47,103 bases of DNA from an uncultured Christensenella sp. (lineage in GTDB: Bacteria > Bacillota > Clostridia > Christensenellales > Borkfalkiaceae). A model generated the notes under the pieces. The model made no database searches and was not told where the DNA came from. It saw only the letters and a program-made list of their open reading frames with translations. The position numbers were made by a program, and so were the translations under genes. The stretch lies in the NCBI GenBank assembly GCA_910585235.1, contig CAJUCM010000008.1, forward strand, positions 9,678-56,780, in the 5' to 3' direction. Positions 1 through 8,775 of this stretch are shown one piece after another (within the stretch, counting starts at the first letter, position 1; every line of letters begins with the position of its first letter).

Positions 1-1906
1 TACAGTCGCGGGAAAATGGGCAGTAGATCAGATCCATCACTTTGACCGCGCCGTCCGCAAGATAAAAGGCGTTCGCACACGAGAGCGCGTCCGCTTCCCT
101 TGCGGAGATCTCCTTGGAGAGCGCAAAATAATCCGCGAGCTTTGCAATTTCCGAAACGGCGTATTTGTTCGTTAAATTGAATCCCGTTCCCGCAAAGAGT
201 TTTTTATTATACTTACGCGCAAGTAAAATTCCGTAGTATCCGTCGCAGTAGATCCCGTCGAAATCCTTTAATACGGAGGCGACCGCCTCTTCGTCCTTAT
301 CGGTCAAAAAGGGCGGCAGATACAAAAACCTCTCTCCGTCTGCTTTTATGGAAATATGCGCATATTCGCACGGCTTATAAATGACGATCTCCGCGTCGGT
401 CGCACGCCCGCCGCAAACGATTTCCGCACGCCTATGCTCCGCCGCCTTTTGCAGAGCGACCACGGGCAGGTTCCTCTCTTCCAACGGTTCACGGCGTGGA
501 AGAAGTCTGTTTTTCAATTCTTCATAGAACGCTCTGCGGAATGCGTTGAGCGCGGATTTCGGCAGAAACGCGTTCTTGGTTTCCGCAATGATTTCGGGCT
601 TGAACGGAAGCGTATCTACTTTTTGAAAACATTCGCAAAGCTCGCTTGACGAGAGCGGAGCCCGCTTCGCCTCGCTTAAAATTTCCTCCCCCTCGAAAAC
701 CAGCCCCTCCGCTTCGACGCGCGGTTTCTGCCCCGCGAGAAAGGAGAGCGAAATTTTTACGGGGCGCAGGCGCTCCCCCGACAGCGCGCTCCGTTCCGCC
801 GCCCCGGACGTGGTGACGCACACCCGATCGCCCGCAACAAGCCGCGAAGAGGACGCAAGATAAAATCCGTTTGCCGCGGTCTCCGTTGCGACCGCGCCGC
901 CGACCTCTTTCCCCGCCCTTAAAATTTTGAATCCGTCGCCCTTTTCGGGTCTGAAATCGCTCTTGCAGAAATATCCGCGCTTTACGGGCGACACCTCGCC
1001 CACGTCCTCGCCGATATGCCCCTGCACGTTCCGCGAAAGAAATCCTGGCTTCTGCCCGAAACCAAGCCCCTCGGTATAATTCCCGCGGTTGAACGCCCGT
1101 TTAAGGAGCATAAACGCTTCCGAAGCGTCCGCGCCGTCGCGCAACGCTCTATAATATTTCACCGCCGCCGCGGCGTATGCGGGTCGGCGCATGCGCCCTT
1201 CGATTTTGAGAGAGCAGACGCCCGCATCCGTCAGTTCTTTCAACCGCCCGCCGAGCGAAAGATCGGAGAGGGAGAGCGCATAGGCGGGTTCTTCAAACCC
1301 CGCGCGGTCGATCGTATAGCGTTTACGGCAAGTCTGCTTGCACCTGCCGCGGTTCCCGCTGTTGTTCCCCGCAAAGGAGGACATATAGCACTGCCCCGAA
1401 AAACAGGAGCAGAGTGCGCCCTGCACGAACGCTTCCGTTTCGATGATCGCGGAAATCTTTCCGATCTCTTCGATGGGCGTCTCCCGCGCAAGAACGACGC
1501 GCGAAAAGCCGAAGTCCTTTGCAAGGCGCGCGCCGTATTCGTTGCAACAGCCGCCCTGCGTCGATAAGTGCGTTGTGATTTCGGGATAAATTTGTTTTAA
1601 CAGTTTGCCCAAAAAAATATCCTGTATCAGAACGGCGTCCGCGCCCGCGTTCCAGGCGTTTTTCGCACAAGAAAAAAAGGCGTCCGTCTCACTGTCTTTG
1701 ACGAGCGTATTCAGACAGACATATACCTTTGCGTTTAATAGGTGCGCATGTGCGCATATTTCCTTTAAGGACTGTATGTTAAAATTCTCCGCCGCCTGAC
1801 GCGCGGAGAATTCTTCAAGCCCCAAATAGATTGCGTCCGCGCCCGCGTTCAGGGAGGCATAGGCGCTCTCCCTGCTCCCTGCTGGCGCCAAGATTTCGTA
1901 ATTCAT
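1..1906 (-). CDS. Peptidase U32 family protein (RlhA/TrhP-like RNA hydroxylation family), 3' part outside window
   Basis: The frame is open from an ATG at 1906 to the window edge, giving 635 residues without a stop; the C-terminus is missing. The start NYEILAPAGSRESAYASLNA is the usual U32 beginning. The family signature is clear in the middle: EAFVQGALCSCFSGQCYMSS, followed by NRGRCKQTCR, whose cysteines are expected to bind an Fe-S cluster. The next ~150 residues resemble the DUF3656 insert of E. coli RlhA (23S rRNA C2501 hydroxylation). Family members are now linked to prephenate-dependent hydroxylation of rRNA or tRNA, not to collagen cleavage; which RNA is modified here is not visible. 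It starts 5 bp after the hprK stop, so it is probably the last gene of the uvrC-HAD-hprK operon. No strong SD precedes the ATG, suggesting translational coupling. Confidence 0.9.
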   Translation of the reverse strand, partial: MNYEILAPAGSRESAYASLNAGADAIYLGLEEFSARQAAENFNIQSLKEICAHAHLLNAKVYVCLNTLVKDSETDAFFSCAKNAWNAGADAVLIQDIFLGKLLKQIYPEITTHLSTQGGCCNEYGARLAKDFGFSRVVLARETPIEEIGKISAIIETEAFVQGALCSCFSGQCYMSSFAGNNSGNRGRCKQTCRKRYTIDRAGFEEPAYALSLSDLSLGGRLKELTDAGVCSLKIEGRMRRPAYAAAAVKYYRALRDGADASEAFMLLKRAFNRGNYTEGLGFGQKPGFLSRNVQGHIGEDVGEVSPVKRGYFCKSDFRPEKGDGFKILRAGKEVGGAVATETAANGFYLASSSRLVAGDRVCVTTSGAAERSALSGERLRPVKISLSFLAGQKPRVEAEGLVFEGEEILSEAKRAPLSSSELCECFQKVDTLPFKPEIIAETKNAFLPKSALNAFRRAFYEELKNRLLPRREPLEERNLPVVALQKAAEHRRAEIVCGGRATDAEIVIYKPCEYAHISIKADGERFLYLPPFLTDKDEEAVASVLKDFDGIYCDGYYGILLARKYNKKLFAGTGFNLTNKYAVSEIAKLADYFALSKEISAREADALSCANAFYLADGAVKVMDLIYCPFSRDC

Positions 1907-1911
1907 GAAAT

Positions 1912-2841
1912 TTATCTGCCGATCGTTCTTTGAATGAGTTCGTCCGCCGCGTCGTAGCCCATGCTTTTCAGGCGCTGGTTCCTTGCCGCGACCTCGATGA
2001 GAATGGCAAGGTTGCGTCCGGGACTTACGGGAATGAGAAGTTTGGGAATTTTAACGCCCAGAATTTCTTCAAAATCTTCCTGATCGCCCAGCCGGTCGTA
2101 CTCTTTGTCCTGCTCCCAAGGACGCATCTCCATGATGAACTCGATCTCCTTTTCGTTCATGACCGCGCCCGAACCGTACATATTCTTTACGTTGATAATG
2201 CCGATCCCCCTCAGCTCCATGAAATAGCGGATCCTGTCGGGCGAAGTTCCCACAAGCTCGTTTTCGATCTTGCGGATGAGGACGGAGTCGTCCGCAACGA
2301 GGCGGTGACCGCGTTTAATAAGCTCCATTGCCGTTTCGCTCTTTCCGACCCCACTCTTGCCCGTGAGCATGATCCCCACACCGAACACGTCGAGCAGCAC
2401 CCCGTGCATGGCGGTCGTGGGCGCAAGCAGGCGATTCAGATAGACGAAGAGGTCGGAAATGACCGAAGTCGTCATTTTGCTCGAACGGAACACGGGCGTA
2501 TAGGAAGCCCTCGCCCCCTCCATAAATTCGGGGAATACGGGCAGGTCGCGCGAGAACACGATACAGGGGATCTCTCCGCAGTCGAAGAGCTTCTGGATCT
2601 TCTCTTTGCGCTCCTCTTCGGAAAACGAACGCAGATATTCATGCTCCGTGAGCCCGATCACGAGTATGCGCTGGGTGTCGAAATAACTGTAAAATCCCGC
2701 AAGCCGAAGTCCGGGGCGATCGACGCTGATACTTGAAAGCGTGATTGTTCCGCTCCCCGCATAGAGCAGTTCAAAATTCAAATCGGACGCGAATTTATCG
2801 AGCATGACCGGTTCGTTGGGCATGATAACGTTGTGATTCAT
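1912..2841 (-). CDS. hprK: HPr kinase/phosphorylase
   Basis: This 309-residue protein has the normal family length. It phosphorylates and dephosphorylates Ser46 of the PTS carrier HPr and so controls catabolite repression in Firmicutes. The P-loop GKSGVGKSE is at residues 161-169, with HG at 146-147 in the region of the catalytic histidine and VADD at 182-185. The C-terminal signature MELRGIGIINVKNMYG is present. The N-terminal half is the usual HprK N-domain. The gene overlaps the upstream HAD gene by ATGA, a sign of translational coupling. No PTS gene lies in the window, so the link to HPr comes from the family alone. Confidence 0.96.
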   Translation of the reverse strand: MNHNVIMPNEPVMLDKFASDLNFELLYAGSGTITLSSISVDRPGLRLAGFYSYFDTQRILVIGLTEHEYLRSFSEEERKEKIQKLFDCGEIPCIVFSRDLPVFPEFMEGARASYTPVFRSSKMTTSVISDLFVYLNRLLAPTTAMHGVLLDVFGVGIMLTGKSGVGKSETAMELIKRGHRLVADDSVLIRKIENELVGTSPDRIRYFMELRGIGIINVKNMYGSGAVMNEKEIEFIMEMRPWEQDKEYDRLGDQEDFEEILGVKIPKLLIPVSPGRNLAILIEVAARNQRLKSMGYDAADELIQRTIGR

Positions 2842-3653
2842 TGGATTCCCCCCTCTTGCGCGATTTTCAAAGCCTCGGCGACGCCGTCCTCTTCGCAGGA
2901 GCTTACGACGGTCGCCATTTTTTTAAGTTCTTCCTGCGCGTTCATGACGGCGAACTTTCCGCCCGCCTCCCTGAGCATAGGCAGATCGTTGAGCTGATCC
3001 CCGATCGCCGCGATCTTCTCTTTGGGAACGCAAAAACGTTCGCTCAGAAATCGGATCGCGCTCCCCTTGTCTTGCCCCGTCGGCATGAGTTCGACGAGCC
3101 AGTCGTTCGAGCAGGTCACAAAATATGCCCCGCCCAATTTTTCTTGCAGTCTGTCCCTGAGGGCAAGCCGTTTTTCGGGCTCGATCATGACGAGAACTTT
3201 CACGATCAACGAACGGGTCTGCACGATCCAGTCGGAGAGACGTTCCCCGACAACCGTACCCGTTACCCCGCAGACTTTTTCGTATGCTTCGAGCATTTCG
3301 TCGCGGCGGTTCACGAACAGTCCCTTTTCCGTATAGACGTGGATATGGTGATTTTCCGCTTCGAGAAAGCGCACCGCCCTGAGCGCGTCCTGCATTTCAA
3401 AGCAGGCGCTTTTGAGAATTTTTCCCGTTTGAATCTCGGAGACGATCGCGCCCTGATAGCTTACGACGATCCCCTCTTTGGTAAACTCCCTCACGCGCGG
3501 AAGAATGGACGAAGTCATGCGCCCCGTTACGACCGTGAAGATTCCGCCCGCCGCCGTATAGCGCGCGATCTCTTTGATTGTATTTTCCGAAATCGTGCCG
3601 TCTGCCCGCACGAGCGTTCCGTCGAAATCGGAACAGAATAATTGATATTTCAT
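2838..3653 (-). CDS. Cof-type HAD-IIB family phosphatase
   Basis: The protein starts at the ATG at 3653 (MKYQLFCSDFDGT); the longer open frame upstream lacks homology-like sequence. HAD motif I is DFDGT at residues 9-13, with D9 and D11 as nucleophile and acid/base. A C2-type cap follows, and motif IV near the C-terminus reads GDQLNDLPML. Such Cof-like enzymes dephosphorylate small metabolites such as sugar phosphates, flavin or pyridoxal phosphates; the substrate cannot be told from sequence. It lies 14 bp after uvrC and overlaps hprK by 4 bp (ATGA), so it is an internal gene of this operon. Confidence 0.92.
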   Translation of the reverse strand: MKYQLFCSDFDGTLVRADGTISENTIKEIARYTAAGGIFTVVTGRMTSSILPRVREFTKEGIVVSYQGAIVSEIQTGKILKSACFEMQDALRAVRFLEAENHHIHVYTEKGLFVNRRDEMLEAYEKVCGVTGTVVGERLSDWIVQTRSLIVKVLVMIEPEKRLALRDRLQEKLGGAYFVTCSNDWLVELMPTGQDKGSAIRFLSERFCVPKEKIAAIGDQLNDLPMLREAGGKFAVMNAQEELKKMATVVSSCEEDGVAEALKIAQEGGIQ

Positions 3654-3667
3654 AACCGTGTTTCCGT

Positions 3668-5470
3668 TTATAGCTTTTGAAAATGATCGCGGATACGGAC
3701 GGCAAGTTCTTTGCCGATCCCCTCGCACGAAGTAAGTTCCTCAACGCCCGCCTGCATGATCTTGTCGATCGACTTGAATTTTTCAAGGAGCGCCACCCGC
3801 TTCTGTTTGCCGACCCCCTCGATCTCGTCGAGAACGGAACTTAAATTCCGCTTGGAGTGCAGGTTGCGGAAATAGGTGATCGCAAAACGGTGCGCCTCGT
3901 CGCGGATCCTCTGCAACGTTCTGAGCGCATAGTCGCTCTTTTCGAGCCTCACGCTTTCGGGAGAGTTCAGCGTGAACACCTCCTCTTCCTGCTTTGCAAG
4001 CGCAACGAGATCGATGTCCGCAATGCCCAAACGGTCGAAAATTTCTTTGACTGCCGAAAGCTGCCCCTTGCCGCCGTCGATAACGATCAATTGGGGCTTT
4101 TGAAACCGCTCCTCCTCTTCCGTTCCGAGCTTGGATAGACGGCGTTCCAGAACTTCCTGCAAAGAGGCAAAGTCGTCCGCCCCCTCCACCGTCCTGATCT
4201 TGAAGCGGCGGTATTCGTATTTATCCGTTTCGCCGTCCGTAAACACCACCATGGAGCCGACTTTATCTACGCCCGATATGTTTGAAATATCGTAGCATTC
4301 CATGCGCTTGGGATAGCGCTGTAACCCCAAAAGCGTATGTAACCGCTCGCAGGCGTTTTTCGTCATATCGTTCTTGTGCCGTATCTGCGAAACGGACTTA
4401 TCGAGATATTCTTTCGCGTTCCGCTCCGCCATGTCGAGCAGTTCTTTTTTAACGCCCATCTTCGGACGGGTGACAAAAAGATTCCTGTCCCGTTTCTCCT
4501 TACAGTAGTTTGCGATGAGTTCGTCGTCCGCATCCGCCCCTAAAATGATCTCGTGCGGAACTTCGTGCGCCGAATAGTACTGCGTCAGTACGCTCGTGAA
4601 CGCCTCGCGCTTCTCCCCCGCGCCCTCTTCGAGCGAAAACGTTCTCGCTCCCTGCATGATCCCTTTGCGCGTCACGAGCAGGGACACCGCGGCATAGAGC
4701 CCGTTCGAGGAGATCGCCCACACGTCCGCATCCACGTCCCGCGGCATAGAAGTGATCCTTCTGCCCCCCAGGCGTTTGAGCATGGCGATCTTATCGCGCG
4801 TGGCAAGGGCGAGTTCAAACTGCTCCTCTTCCGCGAACTGCTGCATCTTTTCTTTCAAGAGCCGTTCCGCGTCCTCGTAGTTGCCCGATAAAAATGCGAT
4901 CGTCTTTTCCACCCGTTCGGCGTATTCCTCTTCGGAAACGTAGCCCGCACAGGGCGCAAGGCAACGCTTTAAGTGATAGTTGAGGCAGGGCTTTTTCGCC
5001 TTGCCGATCGGCGTGTTGCAGGTGCGGATATGATAGGCTTTCGCCGCAATATCAACGACGTCCTTACAGTTGATCCCGCCCATAAAGGGTCCGAAATACC
5101 TTCCGTCCTTCTTAATGCGTCGGGTGATCGAAATGTGCGGAAATGCCTCCCGCGTGTGAATCTTGATATAGGGGTACGTTTTATCGTCTTTCAGCAGAAT
5201 GTTGTACTTGGGTTTATACTTTTTGATGAGCGTATTTTCAAGCGCGAGCGCATCCACCTCGCTCGGTGCGACGATATAGGAAAAATCGGCGATGTTCTCG
5301 ACCATGCTCCTGACTTTTGCGGGCTTATCGGAAGTATGAAAATACTGGCGCACGCGGTTTTTCAATACGCGCGCCTTGCCGACGTAGATGACCGTTCCTT
5401 CTTTATCGAGCATGATATACACGCCTGCGGAATCGGGCAGAAGTTTCAGTTTTTCTTTCAGATCGCTCAC
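3668..5470 (-). CDS. uvrC: Excinuclease ABC subunit C
   Basis: UvrC makes the dual incisions of nucleotide excision repair with UvrB. The 600-residue product has the N-terminal GIY-YIG nuclease (LPDSAGVYIMLD then VIYVGKARVLKNRV), the UVR motif that binds UvrB (about residues 205-240), the RNase H-like C-terminal nuclease core (ECYDISNISG, VIDGGKGQL) and terminal helix-hairpin-helix repeats. The start is a GTG at 5470; an in-frame TAA a few codons upstream allows no other nearby start. There is almost no 5' leader between the predicted promoter and the GTG and no convincing SD, so the mRNA may be leaderless. It is the first gene of the uvrC-HAD-hprK-U32 operon. No uvrA or uvrB is in the window. 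Confidence 0.97.
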   Translation of the reverse strand: MSDLKEKLKLLPDSAGVYIMLDKEGTVIYVGKARVLKNRVRQYFHTSDKPAKVRSMVENIADFSYIVAPSEVDALALENTLIKKYKPKYNILLKDDKTYPYIKIHTREAFPHISITRRIKKDGRYFGPFMGGINCKDVVDIAAKAYHIRTCNTPIGKAKKPCLNYHLKRCLAPCAGYVSEEEYAERVEKTIAFLSGNYEDAERLLKEKMQQFAEEEQFELALATRDKIAMLKRLGGRRITSMPRDVDADVWAISSNGLYAAVSLLVTRKGIMQGARTFSLEEGAGEKREAFTSVLTQYYSAHEVPHEIILGADADDELIANYCKEKRDRNLFVTRPKMGVKKELLDMAERNAKEYLDKSVSQIRHKNDMTKNACERLHTLLGLQRYPKRMECYDISNISGVDKVGSMVVFTDGETDKYEYRRFKIRTVEGADDFASLQEVLERRLSKLGTEEEERFQKPQLIVIDGGKGQLSAVKEIFDRLGIADIDLVALAKQEEEVFTLNSPESVRLEKSDYALRTLQRIRDEAHRFAITYFRNLHSKRNLSSVLDEIEGVGKQKRVALLEKFKSIDKIMQAGVEELTSCEGIGKELAVRIRDHFQKL

Positions 5471-5478
5471 TTGCCTAT

Positions 5479-5507
5479 ATTATACACGCTTTCCCGTTAT
5501 TTTTCAA
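5479..5507 (-). promoter_or_regulatory. Sigma-A promoter of the uvrC operon
   Basis: On the minus strand TTGAAA (5502-5507) is followed after 17 bp by TATAAT (5479-5484). The expected transcription start is at about 5470-5473, at or within 3 nt of the GTG start of uvrC. Confidence 0.75.
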
Positions 5508-5554
5508 GGAATTGCGACGCAAATTTTTGAAATTCAAAATTCCGTGAAAATATA

Positions 5555-5580
5555 AAAGCGCAGAGAACTCTCTGCGCTTT
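5555..5580 (-). terminator. Hairpin terminator of the ArsR-type gene
   Basis: AAAGCGCAGAG pairs with CTCTGCGCTTT around an AACT loop. Read on the minus strand, downstream of the ArsR-type gene, the hairpin is followed by a T-rich stretch. Confidence 0.75.
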
Positions 5581-5593
5581 CTTACCGATTATT

Positions 5594-5932
5594 TCAGTAG
5601 CCTAAAAATTCCACGCCCTTTAATAACACGTCGTTCACGATCTCGCTTTTGAGCGAATAGAAAATGACTTTGCCGTGACGGTCGGCGGAGACAAGTCCCG
5701 CATCTTTCAGAAACCGAAGCTGGTGCGAGACCGTCGTCTGATTGATGTCGAGCACCCGCGAAATATCCGTCACGCACATTTCGGTGATCGCAAGTGCGGA
5801 TAAGATCCGCAGTCTCGTATTATCGGAAAATACCGAAAAGAACCGCACAAGATGCAGTAATACGTCCCCTTCCGGAACATAGCTCTCCACCATGCCCTGC
5901 GTGCGTTTATCCAAAAGTAACGTGTCCGTCAT
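5594..5932 (-). CDS. ArsR/SmtB-family transcriptional regulator
   Basis: I start this at the ATG at 5932 (112 residues) because GGGAGGAG lies just before it; the longer frame to 5986 has no SD. The winged-helix core reads FSDNTRLRILSAL, then MCVTDISRVLDINQTTVSHQ for the recognition helix, then DRHGKVIFYSLK for the wing. Family members are usually metal-responsive repressors. Here the ELCVCDL-type metal motif keeps only one cysteine (EMCVTDI) and no histidine pair marks the last helix, so the inducer is not evident and need not be a metal. It follows the copper ATPase on the same strand across a 102-bp gap that appears to hold its own promoter (TTGCAA, 16 bp, TATGAT on the minus strand). It may be autoregulated. 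Confidence 0.88.
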   Translation of the reverse strand: MTDTLLLDKRTQGMVESYVPEGDVLLHLVRFFSVFSDNTRLRILSALAITEMCVTDISRVLDINQTTVSHQLRFLKDAGLVSADRHGKVIFYSLKSEIVNDVLLKGVEFLGY

Positions 5933-6034
5933 AACGCTCCTCCCGTGATAGAATACAACAAGTTTATCATATGCGCAACCGCACACATTGCAATATTCTG
6001 TCGAATCGGAACGCGTTTTGGCGAAAGAATACTC

Positions 6035-6244
6035 TTACTTGATTTCTTTGACTTCGTATCCCGCCTCTTTGACCGCGGCGGAAAGCAACGCCCCGTCCAC
6101 TTCCTTTTCAAGGGTCACGACGGCGCGTTTCTTTTTATGGTTCGCCTCCGCCGAAAGAACGCCCTCCACGCCCTCCAATGCGTCTTTGACGTGCTTCTCG
6201 CAATGTCCGCACATCATTCCTTCAATTTTCAAAGTAACTTTCAT
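6035..6244 (-). CDS. Possible internal start giving a free CopZ-like copper chaperone
   Basis: Within copA, in the same frame, an ATG at 6244 is preceded by GGAGG (complement of 6250-6254) at a spacing of 5 nt. Translation from here gives a 69-residue HMA protein (MKVTLKIEGMMCGHCEKHV...) with exactly the size and start of stand-alone CopZ. It could be made as a separate chaperone in addition to the CopA fusion, or the SD could be a relic of an ancestral separate copZ gene joined in frame. The sequence shows the signal; expression is inference. Confidence 0.4.
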   Translation of the reverse strand: MKVTLKIEGMMCGHCEKHVKDALEGVEGVLSAEANHKKKRAVVTLEKEVDGALLSAAVKEAGYEVKEIK

Positions 6245-8452
6245 ACTGTCCTCCACGGATTTATTTTTTGATTTTTTCTTTTCAAAGACCGTCAGGCGCA
6301 ATGCGTTCCCCACTACGAAGAGGGAGGATAAGCTCATGCACGCCGCGGCGATCATGGGATTCAGGGTAAGCCCCAGCACCGCGAAACAGCCCGCCGCCAC
6401 GGGAATGCCCACGCAGTTATAGAAGAACGCCCAAAAGAGATTTTCCTTGATAATGCGCATCGTCTTACGGGCAAGGCGCAGAGCTTTCCCCGCCGCTCTT
6501 AAATCGCCGTTCACGAGTACGGCGTCCGCGCTCTCGATGGCGACGTCCGTCCCGTTGCCCATGGCAAATCCTACGTCCGCCTCTTTGAGCGCGGGCGCGT
6601 CGTTGATCCCGTCGCCTATCATCATGACGGCGCGGCGGGCGCGCTTGGGAAACGAAGCATTCTCCTCCGTCTCTTTCCGAACGGCTTCAAGTTTATCTTC
6701 GGGCAACACTTCCGCATACACGCAATCTTTGGAAATCCCCGCCGCCTCCGCGATATACTCGGCGCAGGCGCGGTTATCGCCTGTCAGCATGACCACCTTT
6801 CCGCAGAGCGCAGAGAGCTCCGAGACCGCCTCCCTGCTCCCCGCTTTGAGCGTATCGGCAAGCGCAAAGAGCGCAAGCACGCTCTTTCCGTCCGACAGAA
6901 ACAGAACGGTCTTTCCCTCTTTGGAAAGGCTTTCAAACTTCTCCCCGTCCACCCCGACGCCGATATGCTTCATGAGCCTGTCGTTGCCGAGAAAATATTC
7001 CGTTCCGTTCACGACGCCCTTTGCGCCCATGCCCGTCAGATATTCCGTCTCCGCCGTAAATTCCGATTCCCCGCAAAACGCGGTAATGCAGTCCGCAAGC
7101 GGGTGATTGAGTTTGCTTTCGATCGCGTAGGCGATTTTCTTTGCCTCGTCGCCCGCATAGCTCTCGTAGAAGACGACGCGGGGTTTTCCCTCGGTGAGGG
7201 TTGCGGTCTTATCGAGGAGCGCGGTGCGAATATCGGCGGCGCGCTGGATCGCGTCGGCATTCTTGAACAGCACGCCCATGGACGCGCCCCTGCCCGAAGC
7301 CGCCATGACGGCGACGGGCGTTGCAAGCCCCAACGCGCAGGGGCAGGATATGACGATCACGCTGACGGCGTAGTTAAACGACGAATACACGTCGTGCGTT
7401 ACGCACAGCCAAACGGTGAGCGTGACGATCGCAAGCAGAAGTACGACGGGCACGAACACCGCCGCCACCTTGTCGGCAAGTTTCTGAATGGGCGCTTTGC
7501 TCGCGCCCGCCTCGCGCACCATGCGGATTATCCCCGCAAGCACGGTGTCGTCGCCAACCTTTTCCGCTCTGATTTTCAGATACCCGCTTTTGAGAACGGA
7601 CGCGCTGACCGCGCGCGCGCCGACGGATAACTCCACGGGAAGACTTTCGCCCGTGATCGCCGCCTCGTCCGCAAATCCGTGTCCCTCGACGATCGCACCG
7701 TCCGCGGCAATCGATTCGCCCTGTTTGACGATGATTATATCCCCTTCGACCACTTCGGAGAGCGGAACGCTCTGTTCCGTCCCGTCCCGCTCCACTCTGA
7801 CCGTATCGGGCGCAAGAGAGAGAAGTTTTTCGATCTCCCGCCCCGTCCGCTTTTTGCTCTTGTCTTCCAGCCATTTTCCGAGCGTGACGAGCGTGACGAT
7901 CATTGCCGCCGACTCAAAAAAGAGCGCGTGCGTGGATGCGTCGAGCGCCGCTACGACCACGCTGTAAATAAACGAGACGCCCGCGCCCAGCGTAACGAGC
8001 GTATCCATGTTCGGCACGAGCCTGACCGCCGAACGCACCCCGCTTACAAAATACTGATAGTTGAGACCCAAAATTGCGAGCGTCAGCACGATCTGCGGCG
8101 CAACGTTCCACCAGCCGTGCGGTACGATTTCGTTGCTGATCATGTGTCCCATGGAAAAATACATTTCTACAATGAGAAGCGCCAGCGACAAAAAGAACCG
8201 CAACGGAAAAGTCAGCCCTTTCTTCTTGGTTTTGGGTTGTTTTCCGTAATCGTACGCGCCGTATCCCAAAGCCGTCACCGCGGAGACAATGCGCTCCTCC
8301 GTCACCTTTTCGGGATCGAATTCCGCCGTCATGCTGTTGCCCATAAGCGAGACGGAACACGCGTTCACGCCGTCAATTTTTTTGACCGTGCGCTCAATGC
8401 CCGAAGAGCAGGCGGCGCAGGTCATACCCGTGATCGAAAACTGTTTTTTCAT
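6035..8452 (-). CDS. copA: Copper-exporting P1B-type ATPase with N- and C-terminal heavy-metal-binding domains
   Basis: CopA pumps Cu(I) out of the cytoplasm at ATP cost. The 805-residue protein has an N-terminal HMA domain (GMTCAACSSG, C12/C15), transmembrane helices, an actuator domain with TGES, the Cu(I)-type CPC motif at residues 370-372, the HP motif (LNHPLADC) and the hinge GDGINDAP. The phosphorylation motif reads DKTAT (D414 to T418) where essentially all P-type ATPases have DKTGT; codon 417 is GCA, one base from GGA. After the last helices comes a second HMA domain from residue 737 (GMMCGHC, C748/C751), resembling a free CopZ chaperone fused on. The start overlaps the csoR stop (ATGA), so it is the second gene of the csoR operon and should be induced by copper. 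If A417 blocks phosphorylation the pump would be inactive. Confidence 0.94.
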   Translation of the reverse strand: MKKQFSITGMTCAACSSGIERTVKKIDGVNACSVSLMGNSMTAEFDPEKVTEERIVSAVTALGYGAYDYGKQPKTKKKGLTFPLRFFLSLALLIVEMYFSMGHMISNEIVPHGWWNVAPQIVLTLAILGLNYQYFVSGVRSAVRLVPNMDTLVTLGAGVSFIYSVVVAALDASTHALFFESAAMIVTLVTLGKWLEDKSKKRTGREIEKLLSLAPDTVRVERDGTEQSVPLSEVVEGDIIIVKQGESIAADGAIVEGHGFADEAAITGESLPVELSVGARAVSASVLKSGYLKIRAEKVGDDTVLAGIIRMVREAGASKAPIQKLADKVAAVFVPVVLLLAIVTLTVWLCVTHDVYSSFNYAVSVIVISCPCALGLATPVAVMAASGRGASMGVLFKNADAIQRAADIRTALLDKTATLTEGKPRVVFYESYAGDEAKKIAYAIESKLNHPLADCITAFCGESEFTAETEYLTGMGAKGVVNGTEYFLGNDRLMKHIGVGVDGEKFESLSKEGKTVLFLSDGKSVLALFALADTLKAGSREAVSELSALCGKVVMLTGDNRACAEYIAEAAGISKDCVYAEVLPEDKLEAVRKETEENASFPKRARRAVMMIGDGINDAPALKEADVGFAMGNGTDVAIESADAVLVNGDLRAAGKALRLARKTMRIIKENLFWAFFYNCVGIPVAAGCFAVLGLTLNPMIAAACMSLSSLFVVGNALRLTVFEKKKSKNKSVEDSMKVTLKIEGMMCGHCEKHVKDALEGVEGVLSAEANHKKKRAVVTLEKEVDGALLSAAVKEAGYEVKEIK

Positions 8453-8751
8453 TTCAACTTTTTAACGAGTTCCACCGTCTCCTTAATAATGTCCTTATCC
8501 CCGCTCATGATCTTTTCCGTGACGCAGGTGCCGAGATGTTCTTCCAGAATCAAATAACTCAGCGAACGGAGCGCGCTCTCCGCCGCCGAAATCTGAATGA
8601 GAATATCGCCGCAGTAGCGGTTCTCTTCCAACATCGACCTGATCCCCTCGACCTGCCCCTTCACACGGTTCACGCGGGATACAAGCGTTTTCAGTTCCTC
8701 TTGTTCGCGCGGCGTCTCCCTGTAATTCTTGCAATAATCGCACGTTTCCAT
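8449..8751 (-). CDS. csoR: CsoR-family copper-sensing repressor
   Basis: CsoR is an all-helical DUF156 repressor released from DNA by Cu(I). The 100-residue product carries the expected Cu(I) ligands in order: C in ENRYCGDIL, then H and C in LEEHLGTC, giving the C-H-C site. The N-terminal CDYC adds two further cysteines. The family helix NRVKGQVEGIRSML is clear. It opens the csoR-copA operon, overlaps copA by 4 bp, and has a strong promoter with an adjacent 9-bp inverted repeat, which implies autoregulation. SD: AGGAG before ATG 8751. Confidence 0.95.
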   Translation of the reverse strand: METCDYCKNYRETPREQEELKTLVSRVNRVKGQVEGIRSMLEENRYCGDILIQISAAESALRSLSYLILEEHLGTCVTEKIMSGDKDIIKETVELVKKLK

Positions 8752-8775
8752 TTTTGAATATCTCCTTTTATGATA

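Noticed and set aside
356..1799. Plus- and minus-strand frames within the first 1.8 kb
   Set aside because: The continuous minus-strand U32 frame from 1906 to the left edge explains the region; the others are shadows.
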